Shown: positions 16,866-25,070 of the stretch, piece by piece
Layout: every line of letters begins with the position of its first letter
Position numbering within the stretch: position 1 is the first letter of the stretch
From: Mycobacterium sp. NS-7484
GTDB taxonomy: Bacteria > Actinomycetota > Actinomycetes > Mycobacteriales > Mycobacteriaceae
Assembly: GCF_001953975.1 (NCBI RefSeq)
Contig: NZ_MBEJ01000096.1
Span: 23,532 to 87,531, forward strand
DNA: 64,000 nt
Direction of reading: 5' to 3'
Position numbers and translations under genes: made by a program
Notes under the pieces: generated by a model
Seen by the model: only the letters and a program-made list of their open reading frames with translations
What the model was told of the DNA's origin: nothing
Databases searched by the model: none

Positions 16866-17897
16866 TCAGCGCCCGCCCATCCGGCTGACGTCGGCGATGG
16901 CGGCGGCGAACTGCTCTGGCGCCTCCTGTGGCACGTTGTGCCCGATGCCGTCGAAGATGCGGTGTTCGTAGGGGCCGGTGTACAGCGCGCGATAGCCGGC
17001 ACCATCCTTGGCGGCGCCGTCGAAGTCCGACCCGATCGTGATCGTGGGCACGGTGACGGGTGGTTTGGCGGCCAGCCGCGTCTCGTCAGCGTCGAAGCGG
17101 GCCTCACCGGGAGCCAGGCTCAGCCGCCACCGGTAGTTGTGCACCACGATGTCGACGTGATCGGGGTTGTCGAAGGCCGCTGCCGACAGGTTGTAGGTAG
17201 CGTCGTCGAAATGCCATAGCGGCGAGGCCTTCTGCCAGATCAGCCGGTTGAACTCTGCCGTGTTCTGCCGGTAGCCGAGTTCGCCGCGCGGGGTGGCGAA
17301 GTAGTACTGGTACCACCAACCCAACTCGGCCTGCGGCAGCAGCGGCTGGAGGTTGGCGGCGAGGTTGACGGTGATGTAGCCGCTGACCGCGACCAGACCG
17401 GCGCACCGCTGTGGCCACAGTGCGGCGACGTTGTTGGCGGTGCGCCCGCCCCAGTCGTATCCGCCGAGCACGGCCTGGCCGATGTCGAGGGCATCCATCA
17501 GCGCAATCACGTCGTGCGCCTGTGCCGCCTGCTGACCGTTTCGCACGGTGTCGGCCGAACGGAACCGGGTCGAGCCGAACCCGCGCAGATAGGGGACGAT
17601 CACCCGGAAGCCCCGGGCGGCCAGCAGTGCCGAGACGTCGGCATAACTGTGGATGTCGTAGGGCCAGCCGTGCAACAGGATCACCGGTTGTCCGTCGGCA
17701 GGGCCGGCGTCGGTGTAGCCGACATCGAGTTCGCCGGCATCGATCTGCTTGACGGGGTTCATGGTGTGCGACGGCTTGGCGGGTGGTCCGGACGGCGACG
17801 TCGGTGTCGGGGCGCCGCCACAGGCCGCCAGTGTCGCCGCCCCAGCGGCGGCTGCCGTCAGGAAGCCGAAATGCCTTCTACTCAACGCTGTCACCAT
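16866..17897 (-). CDS. Tat-exported lipoprotein alpha/beta hydrolase (epoxide-hydrolase type)
   Basis: The 343-aa protein has a Tat motif (SRRHFGFL) followed by a lipobox (TLAACGG, Cys26) and a Pro-rich linker, so it is probably anchored outside the membrane. The alpha/beta-hydrolase core has the oxyanion motif 'LLHGWPYD' (HGxP), nucleophile Asp in 'GGYDWGGR' and catalytic His in 'GIGHNVP'. An Asp nucleophile with HGxP points to epoxide hydrolase or haloalkane dehalogenase chemistry rather than an esterase. It is divergent from the LysR gene, which probably controls it. Confidence 0.85.
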   Translation of the reverse strand: MVTALSRRHFGFLTAAAAGAATLAACGGAPTPTSPSGPPAKPSHTMNPVKQIDAGELDVGYTDAGPADGQPVILLHGWPYDIHSYADVSALLAARGFRVIVPYLRGFGSTRFRSADTVRNGQQAAQAHDVIALMDALDIGQAVLGGYDWGGRTANNVAALWPQRCAGLVAVSGYITVNLAANLQPLLPQAELGWWYQYYFATPRGELGYRQNTAEFNRLIWQKASPLWHFDDATYNLSAAAFDNPDHVDIVVHNYRWRLSLAPGEARFDADETRLAAKPPVTVPTITIGSDFDGAAKDGAGYRALYTGPYEHRIFDGIGHNVPQEAPEQFAAAIADVSRMGGR

Positions 17898-17945
17898 CGG
17901 TCCATTTCACGCTGCGGGTACACATCAAGTCCAACGATTGGATCC

Positions 17946-17958
17946 GATGAGTCTCATC
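17946..17958. promoter_or_regulatory. candidate LysR-site palindrome
   Basis: GATGAG-T-CTCATC is a perfect 6-1-6 inverted repeat in the 84-bp gap between the divergent hydrolase and LysR genes, flanked by outer TGGAT/ATCCA symmetry. LysR regulators usually bind such T-rich/A-rich dyads beside their own start. Assignment is by position only. Confidence 0.5.
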
Positions 17959-17981
17959 CACCAAATCGATAGGTTCTAGCC

Positions 17982-18872
17982 ATGGAGTTACGTCAGCTTG
18001 AACACTTCATCGCGGTGGCCGGTGAGATGAGTTTCACCCGTGGCGCCGAGCGGGCACACGTGGTGCAGTCGGCATTGTCGTCGTCGATCGCGAAGCTGGA
18101 GCGTGAGCTCGGGGTGGCGTTGTTCGACAGGTCGCGGCAACGGATCAGCCTCACCGCGGCAGGTGAGGCCTTCCGGCCGCACGCCCACGAGGTGTTGCAC
18201 GCGGCCCGCGCCGCGACCGAATCCACCGGCAATTTTCGCGGAGCTCTCATGGGCACCGTCGAATTCGGGTCGCTGATCTCCTACGGGCCGGTCGATGTCG
18301 CCCGCGCGCTCGGTGACTTTCACCGTGCCCACCCGTTCGTGCGGTTGCGCTTGCGGCTGAGCCAGTCCGGCGCGTCGGCCTACCTGTCGGCGCTGCTGGA
18401 AGGCTCGCTGGATCTGGCGCTGGTGTCACTGCCGAACCGTTTTCCCGCCGGGCTCGACATGACGTTGTTGTTCGAGGAGAAGATGGTGTTCGTCTGCCGC
18501 GACGATCATCCGCTCTCTCGGCGACGTCGTCTCGATCTGGCGGATCTGGCCGACGAGGATCTCGTCGGGTTCCCACCCGAGTTCGGTCTGCGGGGTCTGA
18601 TGGACGACGCTTTTCACCGGGCCGGGGTGGCCCCCAAAACGCAGTACGAGGTGCCGGCCGGGTTCGCCGTGATCGCCGAACTCGTCGGCAATGGCCTGGG
18701 CACGGCGTTCATGCCGGCCTCGGAGGCACGGCGGTTCGGCGATCTACGGACAGTCGCCCTGCGTGACCCGGCGACGTGGCAGGTCTACCTGGCCGCACCG
18801 CCGGCCGAGCGGATGACCCCGGCTGCGGCCCGGTTGGCCGAAACTCTGCTCGAGGCGGCGCCCGCCGGTTAG
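17982..18872 (+). CDS. LysR-family transcriptional regulator
   Basis: The 296-aa protein has the LysR layout: N-terminal HTH ('MELRQLEHFIAVAGEMSFTR', 'AHVVQSALSSSIAKLERELG', 'LFDRSRQRISLTAAGEAF') and a two-lobed effector domain from about residue 90. The conserved 'GSLDLALVSLP' and 'FVCRDDHPL' fit the periplasmic-binding-protein-like lobe. It is divergent from the Tat-lipoprotein hydrolase, the classic arrangement in which LysR controls its neighbour. The stop overlaps the convergent VOC gene by 4 bp. Confidence 0.92.
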   Translation: MELRQLEHFIAVAGEMSFTRGAERAHVVQSALSSSIAKLERELGVALFDRSRQRISLTAAGEAFRPHAHEVLHAARAATESTGNFRGALMGTVEFGSLISYGPVDVARALGDFHRAHPFVRLRLRLSQSGASAYLSALLEGSLDLALVSLPNRFPAGLDMTLLFEEKMVFVCRDDHPLSRRRRLDLADLADEDLVGFPPEFGLRGLMDDAFHRAGVAPKTQYEVPAGFAVIAELVGNGLGTAFMPASEARRFGDLRTVALRDPATWQVYLAAPPAERMTPAAARLAETLLEAAPAG

Positions 18873-19222
18873 CGAGCCAGCGGGCTGTAGAACACCAGGC
18901 CGTTGCCCTTGTTGTCGTAGACCACCGCGCGACGTTCATGGGCATCGTCGTAGGGATGCTTGATGATTCCGCCGCCGCTGGCCTCGATGGCCTTGGCCGC
19001 ACCGTCCACGTCGGCGGTCTTGATCCCGACGACGACCTGGCCCGGGATCGGATGGTCGACGGAGGTGGCCAGCGCCAGGGTCAGAGATCCGCCGTCGAGC
19101 GCGGCGAAGTGGGCACCGTCGCGGAACTTCAGTGGCATGCCCAGGGTTTCGCTGTAGAACCGGATGGATTCGTCGAGGTCGTCGGTCGACAGGATGATCA
19201 TGCGGACGTCGTGATCGCTCAT
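18869..19222 (-). CDS. VOC-family (glyoxalase/bleomycin-resistance-like) protein
   Basis: The 117-aa protein shows two beta-alpha-beta-beta-beta modules of the vicinal oxygen chelate fold: 'MIILSTDDLDESIRFYSETLGMPLKFRDG' and 'VVVGIKTADVDGAAKAIEASGGGIIKHPYDD' ending in 'VVYDNKGNGLVFYSPL'. Members bind a metal or sequester small molecules; the metal ligands are not clear here. An AGGAGG-like site precedes ATG 19222. Its function beyond the fold is unknown. Confidence 0.88.
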   Translation of the reverse strand: MSDHDVRMIILSTDDLDESIRFYSETLGMPLKFRDGAHFAALDGGSLTLALATSVDHPIPGQVVVGIKTADVDGAAKAIEASGGGIIKHPYDDAHERRAVVYDNKGNGLVFYSPLAR

Positions 19223-19265
19223 CGGATTTCCTCCTCGTGGTGAACCTTCTCAGGGTAGGGGGCGG

Positions 19266-20186
19266 CTAGGGCACTTTGGGTTTGATCTCCTCGATCACCC
19301 ATTGGGCATAGTCGAGGTACTCGTCGACACCGCGGACTGCCGGCAGCGGCACCGCGCTGACGGTGACGCCCTGCTCGGCGAGCCAGCACAACCGGTCGAC
19401 GAGCTCCTGGGCACTCATCCCGGACCGGGCATCGGGATCCTCACGGACGGTATGGCCTTCACCGACGCGCCGGGTCGCCATACCGTGCACGACGTCGAAG
19501 GGCCGGCCGTCGTAACCCGGTGCCGACTTGATGAATTCGACGCGCTCGGCCAGCTGCTCGGGCGGGGTGAGGAAAGACCACCATCCACTGGCGTACTTGG
19601 CCGCCCGTTTCAGGGCAGCGTCGGCGTCACCGCCGATCCACACCGGAAGGTGCGGCTTCTGAATCGGTTTGGGTTCGAAGGCGATGTCGTCGAACGACAC
19701 GTAGCGGCCCTCAAACCGGGGATTGTCACTGGTCCACAGCTCGACGATCGCGGCCAGGTACTCGTCGGCCATGCGGCCGCGCTCCTGGAAGGGCACGCCC
19801 AGTAACTCGAATTCCCGTTGCAGCCAACCGACTCCGAAGGTGACCATCATTCGGCCACTGCTCATCCAGTCGGCCGTCGCCAACGCCTTGGCCAGGACGA
19901 TCGGGTGCTGCAAGGGCAGGACCGTGATGCACGAGTTGAGCCGGATGGAGGTGGTAGCTCCGGCGAGGTACGCCTGAGCGACGGTGGATTGCAGATAGTG
20001 GGGTCCGGACAGTTCGACGTGGTCGCGCGGGATCACGAAATGTTCGGGCACGGCGATCATGTCGTAGCCCAGTTCGTCGGCCCGTTTGGCCATGCGGGTC
20101 TGGTCGGCGCCGGTGACGTCGGCCTCCCACGGCTGCATCATCGCCTTGAGTCGCAGCATGTGGGGCAAGTTGAAGATGAATTTCAC
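19266..20186 (-). CDS. F420-dependent LLM-class oxidoreductase (TIGR03619-like)
   Basis: The 306-aa protein is a luciferase-like TIM barrel: 'MKFIFNLPHM', 'ADELGYDMIAVPEHFVIP', 'IRLNSCITVLPLQHPIVLAKALATADWMSSGRMM', 'FGVGWLQREFELLGV' and 'KPHLPVWIGG'. These blocks are typical of mycobacterial F420-binding members, which use reduced F420 for hydride transfer. The substrate is unknown. It is divergent from the SDR at 20298 across a 111-bp gap containing a palindrome. Confidence 0.9.
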   Translation of the reverse strand: MKFIFNLPHMLRLKAMMQPWEADVTGADQTRMAKRADELGYDMIAVPEHFVIPRDHVELSGPHYLQSTVAQAYLAGATTSIRLNSCITVLPLQHPIVLAKALATADWMSSGRMMVTFGVGWLQREFELLGVPFQERGRMADEYLAAIVELWTSDNPRFEGRYVSFDDIAFEPKPIQKPHLPVWIGGDADAALKRAAKYASGWWSFLTPPEQLAERVEFIKSAPGYDGRPFDVVHGMATRRVGEGHTVREDPDARSGMSAQELVDRLCWLAEQGVTVSAVPLPAVRGVDEYLDYAQWVIEEIKPKVP

Positions 20187-20226
20187 TCGGGCTCCGTTCG
20201 ATGCTGTGCGGGTCAGCCGTGCCAGA

Positions 20227-20242
20227 CTCTACATATATAGAG
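20227..20242. promoter_or_regulatory. AT-rich 16-bp near-palindrome, candidate operator
   Basis: CTCTACATATATAGAG differs from its reverse complement by one symmetric pair of positions (arms CTCTA/TAGAG). It is in the 111-bp divergent gap between the F420 oxidoreductase and the SDR, where it could bind the nearby TetR protein (21042-21671) or act as part of a promoter. The link to TetR is a guess. Confidence 0.45.
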
Positions 20243-20297
20243 AAATGGTGCGGTACGTTGTCTCAAACCCACCGAAATACAGGAGACCTGGCCGACG

Positions 20298-21077
20298 ATG
20301 ACGCTGCAATTCGATCTCTCACCTCGCCGGGTGCTGATCACCGGGGCCGGCCAGGGAGTCGGCCGCGGGTTGGCCGAGGCATTCGGTGCCGCCGGCGCCA
20401 CGGTGCTGATCAACGACCTGCGCGGGGACCGCGCCGAGGAGGTTGCCGCCGAGTTGCGGGCCGCCGGCGGTGAAGCGGTCGCCGTGCCGTTCGACGTCAC
20501 CGACTATGAGGCCGCTACGCAGGCAATTACCGGGGCCGGGCCGGTCGACATCCTGGTCAACAACGCGGGTAACGCCGGGGCCGAGGGCTTCGCCGCGCGG
20601 ATGCCGTTCGCCGAAAGCGCTCCGAGCGACTGGGATCCGTTCCTGCGGGTGAATCTCTATGGCGTGCTGCACTGCACGCGTGCGGTGCTGCCGGGGATGG
20701 TCGAGCGCCAGTGGGGCCGGGTGGTGACGATCGTCTCCGACGCCGGACGGACCGGGGATGCCAGCGGCGCGGTATATGCGGCGGCTAAGGCCGGCGCCGC
20801 CGGTCTGACCCGCTCGATCGCCCTGGAGAACGGGCGCTACGGCATCACCGCCAACAACATTGCCCTGGGCACCATGCGTACCCCGCTGACCGAACCGCTG
20901 TGGGCCGAGATGGCCGATTCTCCTCAGGCGAAGGCCATCCTGTCGCGCTACCCGATCCGCAGGCCCGGTCTGCCCGAAGATGTCGCCTATCTGGCGGTGC
21001 TGCTGGCCAGCGACCATGGCTCGTGGATCACCGGGCAGACGCTACCGGTCAACGGCGGCTACTCCTTCGCGATGTGA
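20298..21077 (+). CDS. short-chain dehydrogenase/reductase (SDR)
   Basis: The 259-aa classical SDR has 'TGAGQGVGRGLAEAF', acidic 'NDLRGD' after strand 2 (NAD preference), 'NNAGNAGAEGF', 'VTIVSDAG' with the catalytic Ser and 'YAAAKAG' as YxxxK. The terminus 'DHGSWITGQTLPVNGGYSFAM' is standard for beta-ketoacyl/steroid-type SDRs. AGGAG lies upstream of ATG 20298. The 3' end overlaps the convergent TetR gene by 36 bp. Confidence 0.92.
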   Translation: MTLQFDLSPRRVLITGAGQGVGRGLAEAFGAAGATVLINDLRGDRAEEVAAELRAAGGEAVAVPFDVTDYEAATQAITGAGPVDILVNNAGNAGAEGFAARMPFAESAPSDWDPFLRVNLYGVLHCTRAVLPGMVERQWGRVVTIVSDAGRTGDASGAVYAAAKAGAAGLTRSIALENGRYGITANNIALGTMRTPLTEPLWAEMADSPQAKAILSRYPIRRPGLPEDVAYLAVLLASDHGSWITGQTLPVNGGYSFAM

Positions 21078-21671
21078 CGCGGCAGGCACTGACGCGACGA
21101 TCGAGGTGATGATGGCCTGCAGTTGTTCGGCGGAGTTGATGGTCCGGTCTCCTCGGGCCAGGGCCAGCATCAGCCCGCTGATGAAAGTCAGCAGCGCATA
21201 AGCTTTTTCGTCGACGAGGTGTGGATCGGTGTCGGCCGGGCAGAGAGCGGCCACCACGTCACGGTGCAGCTCGAAGAACCGCCGTTGGTTGTGGCTGAAG
21301 GCCTCGGCCAAGGCGGCGTCACGGCTGGCCGGCATGACCAGTTCGTAACGGGCCTTGCTGCGGACCAGACGCTGCCCGACGCCGGATTGGACGACCAACC
21401 GGGCCAGGCCGGCCGCCGGCGACTCGCCGTGGCGCCGTGTTCGGGTTGCCGCGGTGAGGTCGGCCAGATCGAGGTCGGCGATTCGGTTGGCCACCGCACG
21501 CACCAGCGCCGCACTGGTCCGGAAGTAGAACGACGTGGTTCCGTCTGGCATCCCGGTCTTGCGGTCCACCTTCAGATGTGTGACGCCTTTGATCCCCTCA
21601 CGGGCGAGCAGAGTGATTGCCGCGTCGCATAATTCGCGTCGGCGTTGCTCCGGATTCTGTTTGCCACCCAC
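21042..21671 (-). CDS. TetR-family transcriptional regulator
   Basis: The 209-aa protein has a TetR HTH: 'NPEQRRRELCDAAITLLAREG' followed by 'VTHLKVDRKTGMPDGTTSFYFRTSAALVRAVANRI'. The tail is all-helical and carries 'FISGLMLALARGDRT'. The open frame continues far upstream, but GTG 21671 lies 8 bp after the monooxygenase stop and gives a normal TetR start. It is the last gene of the leftward run 27601-21042 and probably reads through from the FAD monooxygenase, which it may regulate. Confidence 0.85.
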   Translation of the reverse strand: MGGKQNPEQRRRELCDAAITLLAREGIKGVTHLKVDRKTGMPDGTTSFYFRTSAALVRAVANRIADLDLADLTAATRTRRHGESPAAGLARLVVQSGVGQRLVRSKARYELVMPASRDAALAEAFSHNQRRFFELHRDVVAALCPADTDPHLVDEKAYALLTFISGLMLALARGDRTINSAEQLQAIITSIVASVPAASHREGVAAVDR

Positions 21672-21679
21672 GCCGGTAC

Positions 21680-22888
21680 CTACCGTCGGGCCGGTCCGGC
21701 GACGTGCTCTGGACGCACCCCGGTGCCCACCAGGTAGGCCGGGATCGTCGTGAGTTGGGGGAACCGGCGCACGATCGTCAGGAACAGCCCGGGCGGGACG
21801 ATCTCGCCACCGGCCATCACCGGCTGCAACACCTGACGATGCAGGATGCGTTGGAACCCTTGGGTGATGACGGTCGGAAGCAGACGTTGCCGCTGCACGG
21901 CCGCCAGGTCCGACTCGGTGACCCGGTGTTCGCGCAGCGGCTCGTACAGCAGGCGCGCGGCCGCGGCGGCATCCTGGATGGCGACGTTGATGCCGACGCC
22001 GCCGACCGGCGACATGGCATGGGCGGCATCGCCGATGCACAGTAGGCCGTCGCGATGCCACCGCGACAGGCGGTTGAGTCGGACGTCGAGGTGCTTGACG
22101 TCGTCGAAGGACGAGACGGCGTGCGGGTCGGCTTCGGGGATCAGTTGGGCCAACTCGGCCCGGAACGCGTCGAGGCCCCGGGACCGCAGTTCGGCGTCGC
22201 TGCCTTTCGGGATCAGGTATGCCACTTGGAAATACCCGGTGCGAGGAATCATGATCAGCGCCCGCCCGGGAGCGGTGCGCGGGATCAGCGAGTACTGACC
22301 GTCCTCGGTGCGTGGCACCCGGAACCACCACACGTCGAAGGGCACCGGATAGTCCCGGGGCGTCAATCCGGCCTCGCGCCTGGCCAGCGACCAACGTCCG
22401 TCGCAGGCCACGGTGAGGTCGGCGGTCAACTCACCGTCGCCGTCGGGGCCGGTGTAGCGCACACCGGTGATCCGCTCGCCGTCCCGCAGCAGGCCGGTCA
22501 TCTCGGTCTGCATGCGCAGGGTGAAGTTGGGTTCCTCCCGACCGGCGTCGGCCAACAGATCCAGAAAGTCCCACTGCGGCACCATCGCCACGTAGGGGTG
22601 GGGTTGGCGTAACCGTCGGAAGTCGATGAGGGTCACCGGCGCCCGGCCGCCGACCGCAAATTCGGCCTTCTCCACCTTGCTGTAGCCGATCTTGCTGAAC
22701 TCGTCGAACAGCCCCAGCTCGTCGAGCATCCGCATGGTGCTCGGATGCACTGTGTCGCCGCGGAAGTCGCGCAGGAAGTCGGCGTGTTTCTCCAGCACCG
22801 TGACCGTGACCCCGCACCGGGCCAGGATGAGCCCCAGCATCATCCCCGCGGGCCCGCCGCCGATGATCGCGCAGGTGGTGTCAGGCAT
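21680..22888 (-). CDS. FAD-dependent aromatic hydroxylase-type monooxygenase
   Basis: The 402-aa flavoprotein is of the PHBH class (FAD_binding_3): dinucleotide motif 'IIGGGPAGMMLGLILA' at the N terminus, the middle 'VACDGRWSLAR' (DG motif) and 'CIGDAAHAMSPVGGVGINV' (GD motif, binding ribitol and pyrophosphate). Such enzymes hydroxylate phenolics or polyketides with NAD(P)H and O2. The substrate is unknown. Its ATG overlaps the 3' end of the HelD-like gene by 8 bp and it is followed by the TetR gene. Some HelR-type loci sit near rifamycin monooxygenases; that link is speculative here. Confidence 0.85.
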   Translation of the reverse strand: MPDTTCAIIGGGPAGMMLGLILARCGVTVTVLEKHADFLRDFRGDTVHPSTMRMLDELGLFDEFSKIGYSKVEKAEFAVGGRAPVTLIDFRRLRQPHPYVAMVPQWDFLDLLADAGREEPNFTLRMQTEMTGLLRDGERITGVRYTGPDGDGELTADLTVACDGRWSLARREAGLTPRDYPVPFDVWWFRVPRTEDGQYSLIPRTAPGRALIMIPRTGYFQVAYLIPKGSDAELRSRGLDAFRAELAQLIPEADPHAVSSFDDVKHLDVRLNRLSRWHRDGLLCIGDAAHAMSPVGGVGINVAIQDAAAAARLLYEPLREHRVTESDLAAVQRQRLLPTVITQGFQRILHRQVLQPVMAGGEIVPPGLFLTIVRRFPQLTTIPAYLVGTGVRPEHVAGPARR

Positions 22889-25070
22889 CGACGAGTCCGT
22901 TCAGCGCAGCGGGCAACGGTTCGGTGTGCAGCACGCCGAGGCGCTGGGTGGCGCGGGTCAGCGCGACGTAGAGTTCGGCCGCCCCCCGGTCTCCGTCGGC
23001 CAGGATGCGGGCGGGTTCCACCACGAGCACCGCGTCGAACTCCAGACCCTTGGTGTCCGACGGGGCCACCGCTCCGGGCACCTCGGGCGGCCCGATCACC
23101 ACGCAGGTACCTTCACGGGTGGCCTCGTCGCGCACGAATTCCTCGACAGCCGCCGGTATCTCGGCTGTTGTCAGCTTTCGCGACCACGGCTGCACGCCGG
23201 CGGCCCGCACCGATTCCGGCGGGGTAACCCCGGGGGCGAACTCGGCCAGCAGCGCACCGGCCACCGACATGATCTCGGCCGGCGTGCGGTAGTTCACCGA
23301 CAGCGTCCGGTAGATCCACCGGCCCGGCACGTACGGCTCCAGCATGTCGCCCCACGAGCGGGCACCGGCCGCCGAGCGACGCTGGGCCAGGTCACCGACG
23401 ATCGTGAAGGACCGGCGCGGGCAACGACGCATCAGCACCCGCCAGTCCATCTCGGACAGTTCCTGGGCTTCGTCGACCACCACATGACCGTAGGTCCAGT
23501 CTCGGTCGGCCGCAGCACGTTCGGCGAGTTCGCGGGTATCGCGTTCGGCGAACCGGTCGGCCAGGTCCTCGGCATCGATCAGGTCGCTGGCCAACAGGTG
23601 GTCCTCGTCGTCCATGAGATCTTCACGGGCGATCATCAGGTCGAGCACCCCGGCGGCGTAGGCGGCCTCTTCACGCCGCTCACGTTCGGCGGCTTCCTCA
23701 CCGGCCTTGTCCCGGCCCAGCAGGTCCACCAGCTCGTCGAGCAGGGGCACGTCCGAGATGGTCCAGGCGTCGCCGTCGGCACGGAACAGCCGGGGGTCGG
23801 CGCCGGCCGCGGACAACCGTTCGGGCGACGAGTACAGCGGGGCGAGCAGGGTCTGTGGGGTCAGCACGGGCCACAACCGGTCCAGGGCCGCGGCGAACGC
23901 CGCATTCTCGTCGAGCTCGCTGACCACGCTGGCCCGCAGTTCTTCCCAGGCCGCCTTGTCCGCGCGGGTCAACCAGCCTTTGCCGATGCGTGCCACCGCG
24001 CGTTCGGTGAGGACGTAGGTGACGATGTCGCGGAAGGTGGGACGGGCTTCGTTGTGCGGCAGCCCGGTTTCGCGGGCCTCCTCGATGGCCCACTGCGCGG
24101 TTTCGGCGTCGATGCGCACGGTGACATCGGGCAGGTCGATGTAGATCGGCTCGTCGGGGACCTCCTGGCGGTCGGCCACCGCGGCGGCCAGCACGTCGAG
24201 GATTTTCAGTGAGCCCTTGATCTCGGCCACCTCGGGTGCGTCCTCGGCGGTCACGTGCAGGCCGGCCACCAGGTCGCCGGGCGTCATGAACACGGCATCG
24301 GATTCCCCCAGCGAGGGCAGCACCCGGCCGATGTGGGTCAGGAATGCCTCGTTGGGACCGACCACGAGTACGCCGTGGCGTTCGATCCGCTCCCGGTGCG
24401 TATAGAGCAGATAGGCCACCCGGTGCAGCGCCACCACGGTCTTGCCGGTACCCGGGCCGCCCTCGACCACCAGCACCCCGGTGTGCTCATTGCGGATGAT
24501 CTCGTCCTGCTCGGCCTGGATCGTGGCGACGATGTCGCGCATGCCCGCACCGCGTGGGGCGTTGACCGCGGCCAGCAGTGCGGCATCGCCGTGATCGCCC
24601 TCGTGGGGGCGGCCCAGCACCTCGTCGGTGAAGTCGAGTACGCGTCGCCCGAGGGTGCGGAACTGGCGGCGCTTGCGCATGTTTTCGGGGTGGGCGCCGG
24701 TCGCGGTGTAGAACGGCCGGGCCAATGGTGCGCGCCAATCCAGCAGCAGTGGCTCGAAGTCGTTGTCGCGGTCGAAGATCCCTAGTCGACCGACGTAAAG
24801 GCGTTCCCCGTCAACGGTTTCCAGCCGACCGAAACACAGACCGTTGTCGGCCACGTCGAGCCGGTTGGCCTCCTTGGCCAACGCCCGCACCTCGGCGTCG
24901 CGTTCCACCGCGGACCCGCCGTGCTCGCGCAGCGCGGTGCGGTAGCGGTCGCGCACCCGGATGCGTTCGGCGTCCAGGCGGGTGTAGAGCCCGTCGACAT
25001 AGCTCTGTTCGGACTGCACTTCGACGTCGTGATCGTCAGCTGGCACGTGCTCCACGGTTCCTTTGTTCAT
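22881..25070 (-). CDS. HelD-type UvrD-like ATPase (RNA polymerase recycling factor family)
   Basis: The 729-aa SF1 ATPase has the HelD layout: N-terminal helical arm ('SEQSYVDGLYTRLDAERIRVRDRYRTALREHGGS' region), a small domain ending 'DFEPLLLDWRAPLARPFYTAT', Walker A 'EGGPGTGKTVVALHR', the DEAQ box in 'VVVDEAQELSEMDWR', 'LSVNYRTPAEIM' (motif IV) and C-terminal 'ELYVALTRATQRLGVL'. HelD proteins dislodge stalled or rifampicin-bound RNA polymerase; the actinobacterial HelR subgroup gives rifamycin tolerance. Whether this is HelR or the housekeeping HelD is not decidable by eye. Start ATG 25070 overlaps the upstream helicase stop (ATGA). Confidence 0.82.
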   Translation of the reverse strand: MNKGTVEHVPADDHDVEVQSEQSYVDGLYTRLDAERIRVRDRYRTALREHGGSAVERDAEVRALAKEANRLDVADNGLCFGRLETVDGERLYVGRLGIFDRDNDFEPLLLDWRAPLARPFYTATGAHPENMRKRRQFRTLGRRVLDFTDEVLGRPHEGDHGDAALLAAVNAPRGAGMRDIVATIQAEQDEIIRNEHTGVLVVEGGPGTGKTVVALHRVAYLLYTHRERIERHGVLVVGPNEAFLTHIGRVLPSLGESDAVFMTPGDLVAGLHVTAEDAPEVAEIKGSLKILDVLAAAVADRQEVPDEPIYIDLPDVTVRIDAETAQWAIEEARETGLPHNEARPTFRDIVTYVLTERAVARIGKGWLTRADKAAWEELRASVVSELDENAAFAAALDRLWPVLTPQTLLAPLYSSPERLSAAGADPRLFRADGDAWTISDVPLLDELVDLLGRDKAGEEAAERERREEAAYAAGVLDLMIAREDLMDDEDHLLASDLIDAEDLADRFAERDTRELAERAAADRDWTYGHVVVDEAQELSEMDWRVLMRRCPRRSFTIVGDLAQRRSAAGARSWGDMLEPYVPGRWIYRTLSVNYRTPAEIMSVAGALLAEFAPGVTPPESVRAAGVQPWSRKLTTAEIPAAVEEFVRDEATREGTCVVIGPPEVPGAVAPSDTKGLEFDAVLVVEPARILADGDRGAAELYVALTRATQRLGVLHTEPLPAALNGLVDA

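Noticed and set aside
22692..24212. Long plus-strand frame opposite the monooxygenase and HelD genes
   Set aside because: The sequence is antisense to conserved helicase motifs and lacks a ribosome site or domain.
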